From positions 186,001 through 250,000 of the forward strand of contig NZ_JAIUGV010000009.1 in the NCBI RefSeq assembly GCF_020164745.1: a stretch of DNA of 64,000 nt, read 5' to 3'. This document shows positions 26,233 through 34,099 of the stretch, piece by piece (the first letter of the stretch is position 1; every line of letters begins with the position of its first letter). The notes beneath the pieces are model-generated. The model was not told the DNA's origin. It made no database searches and saw only the letters and a list, made by a program, of their open reading frames with translations. The translations under genes were made by a program, and so were the position numbers. Source of the stretch: Mesorhizobium sp. ES1-4. Its GTDB lineage: Bacteria; Pseudomonadota; Alphaproteobacteria; Rhizobiales; Rhizobiaceae.

Positions 26233-26538
26233 TTACATCTGGTCGTTATAAGGCTCCTTCATCTGGCCGACCATACGGGCCAGCTTCGAAAAGGATGGCA
26301 TGTCGGCCTCCGGCTGGCATTGGTTGGCGAGTTCCAGCAGCCGGATCGGAAAGTTGACGGCGTCGCGGCTCGACGCCGACATGCCTCCGGACCGCTCCTC
26401 GCCGGTTTCCGAGGCTTCGGCCTTGCGCAGGGCGATGTCGATCTCTTCCGATGTCAGCAGCCCCTTTTTGACCAGGACGTGGTTGATCGAGGCGACGGCC
26501 ATCAGCAGGCCTTCGAGTTGCAGGTTGGCGACATTCAT
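26233..26538 (-). CDS. Conserved-looking hypothetical protein
   Basis: Encodes 101 residues from ATG 26,538, preceded by GGAGCACC; the longer frame upstream is not supported. The sequence is well balanced and helical: MNVANLQLEGLLMAVASIN, LVKKGLLTSEEIDIALRKAE, LLELANQCQPEADMPSFSKL. The LVKKGLLTSEEI phrase recalls helical segments found in nitrile hydratase-like and type II secretion proteins. There is no signal peptide. Function unknown. Confidence 0.7.
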   Translation of the reverse strand: MNVANLQLEGLLMAVASINHVLVKKGLLTSEEIDIALRKAEASETGEERSGGMSASSRDAVNFPIRLLELANQCQPEADMPSFSKLARMVGQMKEPYNDQM

Positions 26539-26631
26539 GGCGGGTGCTCCAGTGGTTAGGGTCCAAACGCGCGAGCTGGGTTTCCGATCCGACCTGGAGC
26601 AGCGCCGCACCGGCCTTGTCGCGGCATGCAC

Positions 26632-26901
26632 CTATTCCTGGGTCAGCTGTTCGCCATATTCGCGCCACAGCGCCGTGGCCTCCAGGCCGCCAAGGCGCGG
26701 GATCGAAGGATCGCCGCAGTCTATGGCGACGGCGCTGATGTCATAGTTGGGGAAAGCGTGGGCGACGAAGCGGACCGCTTCGCCAAGCGAGTTCACCCGG
26801 ATGATCGGGTCCGCCTGGCCCTGGCCAGTGCTGCGCACACCCGACACCGTGGCCGGAGCGTGCCGCATCCTGAAAACGGATGCCATGGCTGGTCTGTCCA
26901 T
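26632..26901 (-). CDS. Hypothetical protein
   Basis: Encodes 89 residues from ATG 26,901 with GGGAGAGG six bases upstream; ATG 26,916 would add five residues. The first 30 residues are low complexity. The C-terminal half is protein-like: VNSLGEAVRFVAHAFPNYD, AVAIDCGDPSIPRLGGLEAT, ending WREYGEQLTQE. I do not recognise the family. It is separated from the next minus-strand gene by 93 bp and may share its transcript. Confidence 0.6.
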   Translation of the reverse strand: MDRPAMASVFRMRHAPATVSGVRSTGQGQADPIIRVNSLGEAVRFVAHAFPNYDISAVAIDCGDPSIPRLGGLEATALWREYGEQLTQE

Positions 26902-27050
26902 CGTCCTCTCCCACAAGGCCGTGCGACGGGAATCATTCCATGAGCTACCGCCGATGATTTCACAGGAGCGGGCTGATGAAAAGCCGGGATGAATGTCAGG
27001 GCGCGGGTTATACCCTTCCGGTCAAATGTGAATTTTTTCCTAGAAAGTCG

Positions 27051-27080
27051 TTGACCTGGTGAGGGCAGCCATGCTACATA
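27051..27080 (+). promoter_or_regulatory. Candidate sigma70 promoter of the prophage remnant
   Basis: TTGACC at 27,051-27,056 and TACATA at 27,075-27,080 are separated by 18 bp, a near-consensus pair. It points toward the phage-derived genes starting at 27,212. Confidence 0.5.
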
Positions 27081-27111
27081 TTTGTCCATGGTGCTGATTT
27101 GCGCCGATGAC

Positions 27112-27138
27112 CCGCCGCCGAGGCGGTTTTGTGTTTTT
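27112..27138 (+). terminator. Candidate attenuator/terminator hairpin
   Basis: CCGCC (27,112-27,116) and GGCGG (27,122-27,126) pair over GCCGA and are followed by TTTTGTGTTTTT. It lies between the candidate promoter and the first phage gene, so it could attenuate or silence the remnant. The stem is short. Confidence 0.45.
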
Positions 27139-27211
27139 GGCGATACCGTCGGACGAGGCAGCGTGGCTGCCGCTTGGACCTTGGCGCCGACCCTCTTGCC
27201 CGAGGAATCCC

Positions 27212-27610
27212 ATGCCCCGCTATGCCACCATCATCACCGGCGATGACGGCCGCGAACTCGTCAGCGCCATTGGCGAATTCGAGGGCGCCGCACCGCAGGC
27301 GCGGCTCGGCCGTATCGAGGCGGTCGCGCCCGGCGTGCTGATCGGCATGGTGCGGGACGCAACCGGTGGCTTCTGTTTTCCGCAGGCAGGCGACGACCGC
27401 GCCGTCGGGCTCGCCGTGGCGAGGCTCAAGGCACGAGCCGGTGCGCCGGACGCCGCCCGGGCGGCAAGCCCGAAGCAGGCCAAGAGGGCGAGGAAGAAAG
27501 TCGACCGTGCGAAGAAGCCCGCCAGGCGGGCCAGGCCGGCGCCGAAAGCCGGCACGACGGCTTGCGCCAGCGGCGCCCAGCCCAATGCCGTGGCGCCGGC
27601 CAATGGCTGA
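27212..27610 (+). CDS. Basic protein at the head of the phage remnant
   Basis: Encodes 132 residues from ATG 27,212, preceded by GAGGAA. Residues 1-75 form a compact domain (MPRYATIITGDDGRELVSAI, RLGRIEAVAPGVLIGMVRDA, ending AVGLAVARLKA). The remainder is an Ala/Lys/Arg-rich low-complexity tail resembling histone H1-like tails, which could bind DNA. It overlaps the next gene by eight bases. A role in packaging or DNA condensation is possible but not shown. Confidence 0.65.
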   Translation: MPRYATIITGDDGRELVSAIGEFEGAAPQARLGRIEAVAPGVLIGMVRDATGGFCFPQAGDDRAVGLAVARLKARAGAPDAARAASPKQAKRARKKVDRAKKPARRARPAPKAGTTACASGAQPNAVAPANG

Positions 27611-28010
27611 CCAGGCCGATGCCGGGCCGAAGCGCGGCAGGGCAAGAGCGGCCAGGCGCAAGCCCTCCGTCGGCTCGCCGGCTCCAGCACTGCGCCGCAA
27701 GCGGACGAAGAAGACGCTTGGCGACGATTTCCTCGCCGCCGTGCGCGCCGATTTTCGCATCCATGGCGCCGGCGTCCTCGCCGAAGTGCGGGCCGACAAG
27801 CCGGACCAGTATCTGAAGATCGTGCTTTCGGTGCTGCCCAAGGACATCGATGTCGCCATCAACCAACTGGACATACTGAGCGATGAGGAGATCCGCAGCC
27901 GCATCCGCGCCCTCGAAGCCGTCCTCCGGCCGTTCCTCGACGCCCCCGCCGATCCCGGTTCCGCCGATGCCGGCGAGCGCGGAATATCTGGCGCTGCTGG
28001 CGGAGCTTGA
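27603..28010 (+). CDS. Probable phage small-terminase-like protein
   Basis: Encodes 135 residues from ATG 27,603. After a basic 35-residue start, the core reads LGDDFLAAVRADFRIHGAGV, VRADKPDQYLKIVLSVLPKD, INQLDILSDEEIRSRIRALE. This arrangement immediately upstream of the large terminase is common in rhizobial prophages and fits a small terminase or terminase-associated subunit. Its end overlaps the terminase start by 44 bp. It appears intact. Confidence 0.6.
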   Translation: MADQADAGPKRGRARAARRKPSVGSPAPALRRKRTKKTLGDDFLAAVRADFRIHGAGVLAEVRADKPDQYLKIVLSVLPKDIDVAINQLDILSDEEIRSRIRALEAVLRPFLDAPADPGSADAGERGISGAAGGA

Positions 28011-28662
28011 CCGCCGGCGCCGCGGCAACCAGCTCGCCGCCTACAAGCCGTATAAACGCCAGGCTGAATTTCACGCGGCTGGAGCGGCCAACCGCGAGCG
28101 GCTGTTCATGGCCGGCAACCAGCTCGGCAAGACAAGGGCAGGCGGCGCCGAATGGGCGATGCACCTGACCGGGCGCTATCCCCAGTGGTGGCAAGGCAAG
28201 ATTTTCGAGACGCCGGTGCGCCTGTGGGCCGCCGGCGTCACCGGCGAGGGCACGCGCGACAACCCGCAGCGCGTGCTGGTCGGCCCGCCGCAGCGGCAGG
28301 CGGAATGGGGCACCGGCATGATCCCGGCCGATGCCATCGTCGACACGATCATGGGCCGCGGCGCGCCCGGCGCGCTCGACAGCGTCGTGGTGCGCCATGG
28401 CGGTGGCGGCGACGTACAGGCGGGCGAGAGCGTGCTGTCGTTCAAGAGCTTCGAGAAGGGCCGCGAGAAATGGCAGGGCGAAACGCTGCACGGCGTCTGG
28501 TTCGACGAGGAACCGCCGCTCGACATCTATTCCGAAGGCCTGACCCGCACCAACGCCACCGACGGCATCACCATCGTCACCTTCACGCCGCTGCTGGGGA
28601 TGTCGGATGTGGTGCTGCTGTTCCTGTCGGCGGGTGAGGTGGAGAGCATGGGGAAGGGGTGA
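27967..28662 (+). pseudogene. Phage large terminase, N-terminal half
   Basis: A frame of 231 codons from ATG 27,967 carries the ATPase half of a large terminase: the KPYKRQAEFH approach, Walker A FMAGNQLGKTRAG, then QGETLHGVWFDEEPPLDIYS (Walker B with catalytic Glu) and TIVTFTPLLGMSDVVL (coupling motif III). The expected continuation is lost from about 28,620, where the frame runs into a palindromic repeat and stops at 28,662. The rest of the protein resumes at 28,905. The terminase therefore cannot be made as one chain. Confidence 0.85.
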
Positions 28663-28672
28663 ACGCTCTCTT

Positions 28673-28817
28673 CCTTCTCCACAAGGGGAGAAGGTGGCCT
28701 CGCGAAGCGAGGTCGGATGAGGGGTGTTCCAGCTTGGCAAGGACGGCACCTCTTGGCGCACCCCTCAACCGTCTCGGCGCTGCGCGCCGATCCACCTTCT
28801 CCCCTTGTGGGAGAAGG
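28673..28817. repeat. RIME-like palindromic repeat inserted in the terminase gene
   Basis: The 145-bp element has 25/26-bp terminal inverted repeats (left arm starts CCTTCTCCACAAGGGGAG, right arm ends CTTGTGGGAGAAGG), and each arm is itself a small palindrome. The interior has GAGGGGTG and CACCCCTC as a further inverted pair. This matches the rhizobial intergenic mosaic element type as I remember it. It carries no gene. Here it lies inside a coding sequence rather than between genes. Confidence 0.8.
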
Positions 28818-28904
28818 CAAAGTGCTGCCGCGCCAACCGCAAAAAATAACGCCTTTACAGAGCGATACAGCCAAGGCTTCGCAAGCTGATTCCGGAACTC
28901 CCCC

Positions 28905-30038
28905 ATGTCCCGCCACGTCACCTTCATGACCATCGACGATGCCGCTCACTACAGCGCCGAGCAGCGTGCCGCGATTGTCGCCGCCTATCCCGAACATGAG
29001 CGCGAGGCCCGTGCCCGGGGTGTTCCGGTGCTCGGCTCCGGCCGCATCTTCCCGGTGGCCGAGGCGATGATCGCCTGCGAGCCGTTCCGGCTGCCGCGCT
29101 ATTGGCCGCGCCTCGGGGCGCTTGATTTCGGCTGGGACCATCCCTCGGCCGCCGTCGAGCTCGCCTGGGATACGGAGGCCGATGTCGTCTATGTCACCAA
29201 AGCCGCGAGAGCCTCGCAGCAGACGCCGGCGATGCAGGCGCTGACGCTCAAGCCCTGGGGCGAGTGGCTGCCCTGGGCCTGGCCGCGCGACGGCCGCCGC
29301 GAAACGCTGGAAGGGGCGGGCACCGCGCTTGCCAAGCAATATGCCGCCCATGGGCTGAACATGCTGCCCGGCCATGCCCGCTTTGCCGACGGCTCGGTTT
29401 CGGTCGAGGCCGGGCTGATGGAGATGCTCGACCGCATGCAGAGCGGCCGCTTCAAGGTGTTCTCGACGCTCTTGCCCTGGTTCGAGGAGTTCAGGCTTTA
29501 TCGGCGGTTCTATTGGGACGCTGTGGCCGGCGCCGAACTGCCTGATGGTGTCGACTATGCCGTCTTCGATTTCGCCGTGAACAGCGGGCCGGGCAGGGCG
29601 TCCAAATATCTTCAGGCGATCTTGGGCGTCTCCCAGGATGGCCGCATCGGGCCTGCCACGCTCGGCGCGATCAAGGCAAAACCGGCCGGCGTTGTCATCG
29701 ACCAGCTTTGCGACGCGCGGCTGGCGTTTCTCCAGCGGTTACCGACATGGGCAACATTCGGGCGCGGCTGGTCCGATCGCGTCAAGTCGGTGCGGGCGCG
29801 GGCCTTGCTGATGTCGGCGCCGGCGGCTGTGCCCGCGCTACCCGCAAAGCCGGTGCCGGAAGCGACTCCGCCAACGGCCGCGACACCCGGGGACAACCCG
29901 CCAGCACCCGGGCCGGCCTGGCCGGCGCCTGACGGGATGCCGATGGCCGCGAAGGCAGGCGGGATCATCGCCGCCTGCCTGCTCGTCGTCCTCGCCGCCT
30001 GGCATCACATCGCCATCGCCCTTCAAGGAATGTTTTGA
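28905..30038 (+). CDS. Chimeric protein: terminase C-terminus fused to GH108 lysozyme C-terminus
   Basis: Encodes 377 residues. Residues 1-197 are the terminase nuclease half (SRHVTFMTIDDAAHYSAEQ, RIFPVAEAMIACEPFRLPR, LGALDFGWDHPSAAVELAWD, FKVFSTLLPWFEEF). From about residue 200 the sequence switches to the C-terminal part of a GH108-type phage lysozyme (FYWDAVAGAELPDG, YAVFDFAVNSGPGRASKYLQ, LPTWATFGRGWSDR), then a proline-rich linker and a C-terminal membrane span (IIAACLLVVLAAWHHIAIAL). The lysozyme's N-terminal catalytic Glu region is missing, so muralytic activity is unlikely. The junction falls near 29,493-29,514. The frame has stayed open, which suggests a recent event or some constraint. 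Confidence 0.8.
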   Translation: MSRHVTFMTIDDAAHYSAEQRAAIVAAYPEHEREARARGVPVLGSGRIFPVAEAMIACEPFRLPRYWPRLGALDFGWDHPSAAVELAWDTEADVVYVTKAARASQQTPAMQALTLKPWGEWLPWAWPRDGRRETLEGAGTALAKQYAAHGLNMLPGHARFADGSVSVEAGLMEMLDRMQSGRFKVFSTLLPWFEEFRLYRRFYWDAVAGAELPDGVDYAVFDFAVNSGPGRASKYLQAILGVSQDGRIGPATLGAIKAKPAGVVIDQLCDARLAFLQRLPTWATFGRGWSDRVKSVRARALLMSAPAAVPALPAKPVPEATPPTAATPGDNPPAPGPAWPAPDGMPMAAKAGGIIAACLLVVLAAWHHIAIALQGMF

Positions 30039-30040
30039 CC

Positions 30041-30241
30041 ATGGCCACCGTCATTCAACCGACCATCCGCCCAACCAACAAGCTGACCGCCGCGACGGTC
30101 GCCGCCGCCGTCGTTTCGGTGTCGGGTGTCTTCGTCCGCAACATGTGGCCCTCCTGGTACGACGCCGAGACATGGGCCACGCTCCTGCCCGTCGCGGTCT
30201 TCGCGGTCGGCTACCTCATCAAGGATGAACCGAACCGATGA
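30041..30241 (+). CDS. Small membrane protein, holin-like
   Basis: Encodes 66 residues from ATG 30,041, two bases after the preceding stop. Two hydrophobic stretches (LTAATVAAAVVSVSGVFV and WATLLPVAVFAVGYLI) are separated by a short polar turn, with a charged end KDEPNR. Size, topology and position after an endolysin gene fit a phage holin or antiholin. It overlaps the next start (ATGA). Confidence 0.65.
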   Translation: MATVIQPTIRPTNKLTAATVAAAVVSVSGVFVRNMWPSWYDAETWATLLPVAVFAVGYLIKDEPNR

Positions 30242-30477
30242 GTGCGCTGCTCACTTTCCTGCTCACCAATCCGACCATTCTGGGCGTTGGCGCCGCAATC
30301 CTGGCGGCGTTTGGCTGGGGAGTTCGTCAGCGGCTGGCCGGCGAACGCGCCGAGCGCGCGCGACAAGCCGCCACCGAGGCCGAGGCGCGCGAGGTTGCCG
30401 ACCAGGTCCAGAACGACATCGGTGCGCTGCCCACCGCTACCGCCCGAAAGGAGCTCAGATCATGGGCAAGGGATTGA
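30238..30477 (+). CDS. Inner-membrane spanin-like (Rz-type) protein
   Basis: Encodes 79 residues from ATG 30,238, overlapping the previous gene by four bases. One N-terminal membrane span (LTNPTILGVGAAILAAFGWG) is followed by a charged alpha-helical periplasmic part (GERAERARQAATEAEAREVA) ending ARKELRSWARD. This is the layout of phage Rz-type i-spanins, which pair with a small outer-membrane lipoprotein encoded in an overlapping frame, as is the case here. Confidence 0.65.
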   Translation: MSALLTFLLTNPTILGVGAAILAAFGWGVRQRLAGERAERARQAATEAEAREVADQVQNDIGALPTATARKELRSWARD

Positions 30478-30662
30478 TGCTCGCAGTGGTCGCCGCACTG
30501 GCCGCGACCGCAAGCTGTACCACGGTCAAGGGCGGATTTTGCGCGCTGTCGAGCCCATTGCGGCTGTCGACGGCCGCGGTCGACGCGCTGTCGGATGCCG
30601 AGGTCAAGGCTTTGCTGACGCACAACCGCAAGGGCGAAAGACTGTGCGGATGGAAGCCATGA
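30462..30662 (+). CDS. Small lipoprotein, Rz1-like outer-membrane spanin candidate
   Basis: Encodes 66 residues from ATG 30,462 with AAAGGAG upstream; it overlaps the Rz-like gene by 16 bases in another frame. The N-terminus is a signal sequence ending ATASC, a permissive lipobox, giving a mature lipoprotein starting at Cys19. The mature part has LSTAAVDALSDAEVKALLTH and an ending typical of rhizobial phage Rz1-like proteins. It is not proline-rich like lambda Rz1, so the identification rests mostly on position. Confidence 0.6.
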   Translation: MGKGLMLAVVAALAATASCTTVKGGFCALSSPLRLSTAAVDALSDAEVKALLTHNRKGERLCGWKP

Positions 30663-30766
30663 CGATCGTCTTCCTGCCGGTGGGCTCGGTCCTGTTGCTT
30701 GGCGGCGTGATCATTTTCAGCGCCGGGTCGGTCTTCGGCTTTCTCGTTGCGAGGGTGGTCAAATGA
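30659..30766 (+). CDS. 35-residue membrane peptide of the lysis cassette
   Basis: ATG 30,659 overlaps the previous stop (ATGA), and its own stop overlaps the next start. The product is essentially one long hydrophobic span (FLPVGSVLLLGGVIIFSAGS) ending ARVVK. Strict overlap at both ends argues for a translated gene. It could be a pinholin- or regulator-like peptide. Confidence 0.5.
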   Translation: MTIVFLPVGSVLLLGGVIIFSAGSVFGFLVARVVK

Positions 30767-31083
30767 TGCACGATGTGTTCGACCTGCTTGGCATCAAGGG
30801 GCCGGTGGTTGCCGCCGGTCTCGCTGGCGGTGTCCTGCGGGCTTTATCGCGGCACCGCTACAAGCTGCGCGAAATGGTGGCGTCGCCAATCTGCGGCGCT
30901 CTCGCCGCCGCCTATTTGACGCTGCCCATGGTACAATATGCCCGCGCCACGGGGCTGCCGCTGGCCGGTGACGACACGTCGACTCTGGCGGCGGCTTTCC
31001 TCATCGGCGTCTGCGCCATGTGGATCTCGGATATCCTGTTCGAAGTAATCGTACGAAAGTTCAGGCCAGCCTCGGAGGAATGA
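30763..31083 (+). CDS. Phage holin-like membrane protein
   Basis: Encodes 106 residues, starting at tandem ATGs overlapping the preceding stop. Three hydrophobic segments (VVAAGLAGGVLRAL, ASPICGALAAAYLTLPM, TLAAAFLIGVCAMWISDILF) and charged ends give a class I holin-like topology. It is the last gene before the intrinsic terminator at about 31,135-31,172. With the upstream genes it forms the surviving lysis module. Confidence 0.65.
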   Translation: MMHDVFDLLGIKGPVVAAGLAGGVLRALSRHRYKLREMVASPICGALAAAYLTLPMVQYARATGLPLAGDDTSTLAAAFLIGVCAMWISDILFEVIVRKFRPASEE

Positions 31084-31134
31084 CCCGAGGTCTTGCCCGG
31101 CGCCGGGAATCCTGTTCGACGGCTCTGTCGAGCC

Positions 31135-31172
31135 AAAGCCCGCCTTGGCTCGCGCCAGGGCGGGGCTTTTTT
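31135..31172 (+). terminator. Intrinsic terminator after the lysis cassette
   Basis: AAAGCCCGCCTTGG and CCAGGGCGGGGCTTTT form a GC-rich stem, with one bulge, followed by a run of six Ts. It ends the phage-derived transcript. Confidence 0.8.
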
Positions 31173-31517
31173 GCATTTGCAGCTCAAAGCGCGTTTGAAC
31201 TCACGAATTGCGGTCCGCTACTGCTCCTGGTGCGCGCGTCGCTCGCCACGCGGGCAGCAGCGGCCAGATGCTGGTCGTGGCCTGCGCCATGAACATTCTG
31301 GCTTTAGGGCCGTGGCCACGGACAGGGCGCGAGAATGGCGGCATGCTGGTGATGCATCGAGTATCCGGGATGTTCAAGTGGGGTCAGGCGTGCGGACTAT
31401 TCTGCCCGGTGAGGGCAACGGGGCGTCGAAATTCCCGCTCGAACTTGGTGCTGCAATGGCACACAAGTATACTTTTTTGTAAGCTTTGATGTTGGGGGCT
31501 GTTCGGCAAACCGGGCG
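31173..31517. other. Intergenic region without a recognised gene
   Basis: These 345 bp lie between the phage terminator and the membrane glycosyltransferase. Frames on the plus strand (for example 31,208-31,489) read as cysteine- and arginine-rich noise without a ribosome site. The AT-rich end (31,450-31,500) is a plausible promoter zone for the downstream gene, but I cannot name elements. Confidence 0.4.
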
Positions 31518-33104
31518 ATGTGGTCTAACGGCCGCATGGCGGGAATTGACGACTCCATCGATGGTTGGGTGGCGGCAGGGTTGCCCGCCGTGGGGATCGA
31601 CTCGTCGTCGGTCTGGCCCGGGCTGCTTCGTCATCCGTGGTATCTGCTGGCGCTTTTGTGCCTGATGCAGATCCTGTGCTGGACGGTGGTGCCGGCGCTT
31701 GTCGATCCCGCGCCGCCCGGCGACGTCGTGGAAGGTTTCATGTGGGGCCGCGAATGGGTGCTTTTGACCTACAAGCATCCGCAACTCCCCGGCTGGCTGC
31801 TCGAAACCAGCCATCTTCTGACCGGTTCGTTCCGCTGGCCCCAATATCTAGTCGCTCAACTGACGATCTCGGCCACCTTCGTCCTGGTCTATCTGCTGGC
31901 CCGCGACATGCTCGGACAACGCCGCGCGCTGGCAGCCGTGCTTTTGATGCCATCGATCTATTTCTTCGGCTGGCCGACCCCGCAATTCAATCATGATTAT
32001 GCGCAGATGCCCTTCTGGGCCGCCATCTGCTGGCTGCTTTGGCGCGCCGGCCGCGGCGGCGGGCCAGGCTGGTGGCTGGCGCTCGGACTGGTGTCGGGCG
32101 TCGGGCTCTATGCCAAGTTCTCCACCGGCCTGCTACTTGCCTTCGGCGCTCTTTGGCTCCTGTCCGACGCGCGCGCACGCAGCCGGCTGGCGACACCCTG
32201 GCCATGGTTCGGCCTGGCCGTTTTTCTCACAGTCGCCGCGCCGCTGGCCATTGCGCTCTACCGCATCGATTTCTTGCCTCTGACCTATTTCGCCGACCGC
32301 GATGCTTGGGTATCCGAACATCGTGCGCGCCTCTACTACATCGGTGTCCAGATGGCCGGGCTCTCCGGCTTTCTCCTGGTGCTGGCGATATCGGGGCTGT
32401 TGTGGCGCTCACCAGCCCCGCGAGAGCCGGTCGAGCGCGGTAAGCTGGCCTATCTGCTGTGGATGGGGCTGGGCCCGGCGACGCTGATCATGGTCGCCTC
32501 CTTGTTCACCGGCACCGGCGAAGCCTGGGGGGCGCCGATGTACAATCTTGTCGGCGTGGTGGTGCTCGCCTTCCTCGGCCAGCGGCTCGGCGCCGTCGAG
32601 ATGCGAAGGCTGGCGATCTGCGCCTTCGTCTGCATCCTCACCATGTCAGGCGCCTATGCGGCCATTCGCTGGACGGGCTGCAATGTGCGGGGGCGCATGG
32701 ATGCTGTCTGCTGGCCGGCGCAGCAGATCTCGGACGAGGCCGAGGTCGTCTGGCACGCGGCGGCGCCCGGCCGGCTCGACATCGTGGGCGGGGACACGAA
32801 TCTGGCAATGCTGGCGGGCCTCAATGCCTACGACAAGCCATCGATCTTCACGGACCTCGATATGCGGTTCGCGCCCTGGATCACGAGGCAGCGGCTGCGC
32901 GACCACGGCATGCTGATGGTTTGGCGGGGCCCTGGCGTGCCCTCACAATTGCGGGCATGGTTGAACAACATTCCGGTCAAGACCGTTCTCTTCAACTGGT
33001 CGCGCGAGGCGCCGCCAGTGGCGATCAGTTTTGCCGCCATCCCGGCTGGCAACCGTTACCTGCCAGTCGCCGCCAGCAGCCGAACCCGGCATCCGCGCAG
33101 CTGA
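31518..33104 (+). CDS. GT39/ArnT-like membrane glycosyltransferase
   Basis: Encodes 528 residues from ATG 31,518; ATG 31,536 is an equally possible start. The protein has about ten hydrophobic helices. The first periplasmic loop carries the acidic catalytic-type residue expected in GT-C enzymes (DPAPPGDVVEGFMWGREW), followed by YKHPQLPGWLLETSHLLTG and later GLYAKFSTGLLLAFGALWLL. Such enzymes transfer a sugar from a polyprenyl-phosphate donor to lipid A, protein or glycan on the periplasmic face. The C-terminal 150 residues form a soluble periplasmic domain. It stands alone, and its substrate is unknown. Confidence 0.8.
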   Translation: MWSNGRMAGIDDSIDGWVAAGLPAVGIDSSSVWPGLLRHPWYLLALLCLMQILCWTVVPALVDPAPPGDVVEGFMWGREWVLLTYKHPQLPGWLLETSHLLTGSFRWPQYLVAQLTISATFVLVYLLARDMLGQRRALAAVLLMPSIYFFGWPTPQFNHDYAQMPFWAAICWLLWRAGRGGGPGWWLALGLVSGVGLYAKFSTGLLLAFGALWLLSDARARSRLATPWPWFGLAVFLTVAAPLAIALYRIDFLPLTYFADRDAWVSEHRARLYYIGVQMAGLSGFLLVLAISGLLWRSPAPREPVERGKLAYLLWMGLGPATLIMVASLFTGTGEAWGAPMYNLVGVVVLAFLGQRLGAVEMRRLAICAFVCILTMSGAYAAIRWTGCNVRGRMDAVCWPAQQISDEAEVVWHAAAPGRLDIVGGDTNLAMLAGLNAYDKPSIFTDLDMRFAPWITRQRLRDHGMLMVWRGPGVPSQLRAWLNNIPVKTVLFNWSREAPPVAISFAAIPAGNRYLPVAASSRTRHPRS

Positions 33105-33284
33105 GCGGCGTCATACAACCTATCTCCGAGGCGCTTTTCTTGAGTGCTACCCATTGGCCGCTCGTCCGACTGGACGAAGCAGGCGACAATGCCCATTTAT
33201 GGGGATATCCAAATTTGTTTTCGCGCAATTCCCGACGGAAAACGGCTAAGCTTTCTCCGGGATTGCCTTTTGAGGAGACGTTAC

Positions 33285-33803
33285 ATGGCGACTTCGAGCG
33301 AACGTGCAGTGCTTGCCGGCGGCTGCTTCTGGGGCATGCAGGATCTGATCCGGCGCTTCCCGGGCGTCCTTGCCACACGTGTCGGCTACAGCGGCGGCGA
33401 CGTGCCGAACGCCACCTATCGCAACCATGGCACGCATGCCGAAGCCATCGAGATCACCTTCGATCCGGCGAGTATCAGCTTCCGTCAACTTCTGGAATTC
33501 TTCTTCCAGATCCACGACCCGACGACGCGCAACCGCCAGGGCAACGATGTCGGCATGAGCTATCGCTCGGCAATCTACTACACCAGTGAGGAGCAGAAGC
33601 GCGTGGCGCAGGACACTATCGCCGACGTCGACGCCTCCGGACTGTGGCCCGGCAAGGTTGTCACCGAACTCGCGCCGGCCGGTGCGTTCTGGGAGGCCGA
33701 GCCCGAGCACCAGGACTATCTGGAGAAATATCCCAATGGCTACACCTGCCATTTCGTCCGGCCGGGCTGGAAACTGCCGGTTCGTGAGAAGGCGGTTTCG
33801 TAA
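33285..33803 (+). CDS. msrA: Peptide methionine (S)-S-oxide reductase
   Basis: Encodes 172 residues from ATG 33,285 with GAGGAGA upstream. MsrA reduces methionine-S-sulfoxide in proteins. The active-site motif AGGCFWGMQDLIRRFPGV holds the catalytic Cys, followed by GYSGGDVPNATYRNHGTHAE and the family HxPTTxNRQGNDxG segment (HDPTTRNRQGNDVGMSYRSA), with EPEHQDYLEKYPNGY near the end. No obvious C-terminal resolving Cys pair is present beyond YTCHF. It is monocistronic and full length. Confidence 0.95.
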   Translation: MATSSERAVLAGGCFWGMQDLIRRFPGVLATRVGYSGGDVPNATYRNHGTHAEAIEITFDPASISFRQLLEFFFQIHDPTTRNRQGNDVGMSYRSAIYYTSEEQKRVAQDTIADVDASGLWPGKVVTELAPAGAFWEAEPEHQDYLEKYPNGYTCHFVRPGWKLPVREKAVS

Positions 33804-33958
33804 GGTCACGGGTCGCTTCTGGCCGCGGGCAGGCATGGACGCTTCGTCGATTGCCAAAGACTACCAACAGCGAACTGTCGACCATCCGTCCGGCGGTTGA
33901 CAGTCCGCTGCGTTGCTGACCAACTGCGCAGGCTGGATCGATTTCAAGGGGGGTGAGC

Positions 33959-34051
33959 ATGAGGAAGACCTACGAAAAGCCTGTTTTGATGAAGCGGGAA
34001 AGGCTCTCGAGTGTTACCGCGGCAGCACTGCTCTCTCCCAAACCGGGCTGA
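33959..34051 (+). CDS. Candidate RiPP precursor peptide with a lasso-type leader
   Basis: A 30-codon gene from ATG 33,959 with an excellent GGGGGG ribosome site five bases upstream. The peptide shows Tyr5-x-x-Pro8-x-Leu10, then RERLSSVTA at 13-21, and ends ALLSPKPG. The YxxPxL...L..VT pattern is the leader signature recognised by the RiPP recognition element in lasso peptide systems, and short peptides of this kind recur in Rhizobiales. The part after the VTA is only nine residues. The next gene, a formyltransferase-like protein, starts 48 bp downstream on the same strand. No lasso cyclase or protease lies nearby, so the peptide may be an orphan or modified in trans. The identification is from pattern only. 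Confidence 0.6.
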   Translation: MRKTYEKPVLMKRERLSSVTAAALLSPKPG

Positions 34052-34099
34052 CGGCTCGGCCGGCCGTTTGGTCTTGCCAGGACGGATTTCCGAGGGTGC

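Larger units (their letters stand above)
27212..31083 (+). mobile_element. Deleted prophage remnant (terminase to lysis cassette)
   Basis: The block contains a terminase-adjacent basic protein, a small-terminase-like protein, a large terminase in two pieces, half a lysozyme and five small lysis-type genes, all on the plus strand, ending at an intrinsic terminator. No portal, capsid, tail or integrase gene is present. The in-frame terminase-lysozyme fusion shows that the structural genes were lost by deletion. I see no attachment-site duplication. Confidence 0.8.
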
